Shown here: one piece after another, positions 35,008 through 36,267 of the stretch | Numbering within the stretch: position 1 is the stretch's first letter | How the letters are laid out: every line of letters begins with the position of its first letter | Origin: Hyphomonadaceae bacterium UBA5336 | Lineage (GTDB): Bacteria; Pseudomonadota; Alphaproteobacteria; Caulobacterales; Hyphomonadaceae | Length of the DNA stretch: 36,267 bases | Direction: 5' to 3' | Assembly (NCBI GenBank): GCA_002408125.1 | Contig: DHQO01000020.1 | Span: 1 to 36,267 of the forward strand | Notes under the pieces: generated by a model | Seen by the model: the letters and a program-made list of their open reading frames with translations, nothing else | Database searches by the model: none | Told to the model about the DNA's origin: nothing | Made by a program: the position numbers and the translations under genes

Positions 35008-36204
35008 ATGACCAACCTTGAAACCCTGGACGGCCGGCGCGACGCGAGCGGCGGCTACAAAGTCGATATCTCGCGCGGAGAGCGGATCGGCCGCGTCTCC
35101 TCGGAATGGTTTTCCCGGCCGAATGACGAGCGCTATCTGTCCCTGTCGGAGCTCTACGCGTCGGTGAAGGGCCGCGCCGAGCGCAGCCGCACGCGGACAG
35201 TCGAGAGCGCGGCGATCCGCGTTGAAGCCCATCGCGACGATCCGGAAAACCTGGCGCTCATCCTGCCCGACGCCGAGGCGCCGGTCGCGCCGACCCATTG
35301 GAGCTTCGGCCAGCTCGCCAGCCTAGTCAGCGCGCCGGCGGCCTATCTGCGCCAGCTCCCGGCGCCGCTTGCGGGCATCAACCTGCAATACGGGCTCACC
35401 TCGCACCGAGCCGAGCAGATCAAGACGCTGGAAACCGAAGACGGGCGCACGGAACTGCGCGCCGTCACCGGCCCGGATTATGGCCGCATCTACGACCACG
35501 AACTCGTGGCGGCCGTGCAGAAGATCGCGGGGAACGGAACTGGCGATACGCGCTGGAAAGTGCCCGGCACGCTCGACTGGTCGAGCGGCGTCTACAATCC
35601 GATGGTCGACATCACCAAGGACACGACCACGCTCTACGCCTCCGACCGAGACGTCTTCCTCTTCCTGGTCGACGACATGAACCCGATCGAGGCGGGCAAG
35701 CTGTCCGACGGATCTCCCGATCTCTATTTCCGGGGCTTCTATTGCTGGAATTCTGAAGTCGGCGCGAAGACGCTCGGCATCGCCAGTTTCTATCTGCGCG
35801 CCGTCTGCCAGAACCGCAATCTCTGGGGCGTTGAGGACTTCCAGGAAATTAGCATCCGACATTCCAAATACGCCGCCAATCGCTTCGCGCACGAGGCGGC
35901 GCCGGCGCTGACCCGCTTCGCTGACTCCTCGCCGCGACCCTTCGTCGAAGGCATTCGAGCAGCGCGCGAGCGCATCGTCGCCCACAGCGACGATGACCGC
36001 ACCGACTTCCTCCGCAAACGGGGCTTCTCCAAGGCGGAGACGGCCAGAATCGTCGAGACAGTCCTCGCCGAAGAAGGTCGGCCGCCGGAGTCCGTATTCG
36101 ATTTCGTGCAGGGCATCACCGCCGTCGCCCGGTCGAAGCCGCAGCAGGACACCCGGCTCGAAATGGAGGGCAAGGCGAAGAAGCTCCTCGAGCGCGCGGC
36201 GTAG
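35008..36204 (+). CDS. DUF932 domain protein
   Basis: A 398-residue protein of the DUF932 (phage/plasmid-like protein) family, common on alphaproteobacterial plasmids and integrative elements; function is unknown to me. The family core runs from about 90 to 330, with PTHWSFGQLASLVSAPAAYLRQLP, RAVTGPDYGRIYDHELV, ASDRDVFLFLVDD, FRGFYCWNSEVGAKTLGI and QNRNLWGVEDFQEI. A helical charged end follows. The ATG at 35008 has GCGGAGA 7 bases upstream. It is divergent from the integrase operon and sits between a structured leader and a strong 3' hairpin. Confidence 0.9.
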   Translation: MTNLETLDGRRDASGGYKVDISRGERIGRVSSEWFSRPNDERYLSLSELYASVKGRAERSRTRTVESAAIRVEAHRDDPENLALILPDAEAPVAPTHWSFGQLASLVSAPAAYLRQLPAPLAGINLQYGLTSHRAEQIKTLETEDGRTELRAVTGPDYGRIYDHELVAAVQKIAGNGTGDTRWKVPGTLDWSSGVYNPMVDITKDTTTLYASDRDVFLFLVDDMNPIEAGKLSDGSPDLYFRGFYCWNSEVGAKTLGIASFYLRAVCQNRNLWGVEDFQEISIRHSKYAANRFAHEAAPALTRFADSSPRPFVEGIRAARERIVAHSDDDRTDFLRKRGFSKAETARIVETVLAEEGRPPESVFDFVQGITAVARSKPQQDTRLEMEGKAKKLLERAA

Positions 36205-36226
36205 CTGCGGCCGGCGCTCCGCCTTT

Positions 36227-36264
36227 CCGGTCCGTCGCTTCCTCAAGAGGAAGAGGCGGGCCGG
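36227..36264 (+). other. Two-part hairpin downstream of DUF932
   Basis: CCGGTCCG (36227-36234) pairs with CGGGCCGG (36257-36264) with one G-U, and CTTCCT (36238-36243) pairs with AGGAAG (36248-36253) around a CAAG loop. A symmetric 3x3 internal loop separates the two stems. It begins 22 bases after the DUF932 stop. The window ends 3 bases later (GTT), so a terminator T-run cannot be judged. Confidence 0.5.
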
Positions 36265-36267
36265 GTT

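Overview
The window comes from a GC-rich alphaproteobacterium. Gene content and order (hom-glpX-recJ; dusB-ntrBC-ntrYX-trkA-trkH-hfq-hflX; rlpA-dac-tmk-holB-tatD) and an NtrC without a GAFTGA loop point to the Caulobacterales/Maricaulales/Hyphomonadaceae side. This placement is inferred from synteny and protein style, not from a database search.

Positions 1-13533 are housekeeping genes: a DUF2842 membrane protein, heme A synthase, a divergent orphan lipoprotein, the rplM-rpsI ribosomal operon with a clear terminator, argC, a convergent PHA synthase with an Ala/Lys-rich histone-like tail, a small lipoprotein, an AlaC-type aminotransferase, homoserine dehydrogenase, class II fructose bisphosphatase, recJ, bamE and a ubiquinol-cytochrome c chaperone.

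Positions 13611-25189 hold the conserved alphaproteobacterial nitrogen and redox regulatory block: dusB-ntrB-ntrC, ntrY-ntrX, trkA-trkH, hfq-hflX, largely joined by 4-base overlaps or short gaps. Both response regulators lack the sigma-54 contact motif GAFTGA, and NtrC has also lost a second pore loop. The pathway therefore probably works without sigma-54. mazG follows on the opposite strand.

Positions 26168-31819 are a minus-strand envelope and replication operon, in transcription order rlpA, D-Ala-D-Ala carboxypeptidase, tmk, holB, tatD, MBL-fold hydrolase. The tmk P-loop can be reached only from a CTG start that overlaps the upstream stop codon.

A tRNA-Ser(UGA) at 32063-32150 marks the left edge of an integrated element that runs off the right end of the window. 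Its four-gene minus-strand operon (unknown ORF, DUF6516/TumE-like toxin, HTH antitoxin-like regulator, large serine integrase) is linked throughout by ATGA overlaps. The integrase frame reads through the antisense strand of the tRNA into host DNA. A divergent DUF932 gene lies behind a structured leader whose two stems exclude each other, and it is followed by a strong imperfect hairpin. The maintenance operon with its operator-like palindrome and the DUF932 leader are the best candidates for under-described biology. No CRISPR array or insertion sequence was seen, and no stretch over 300 bases lacks a gene.
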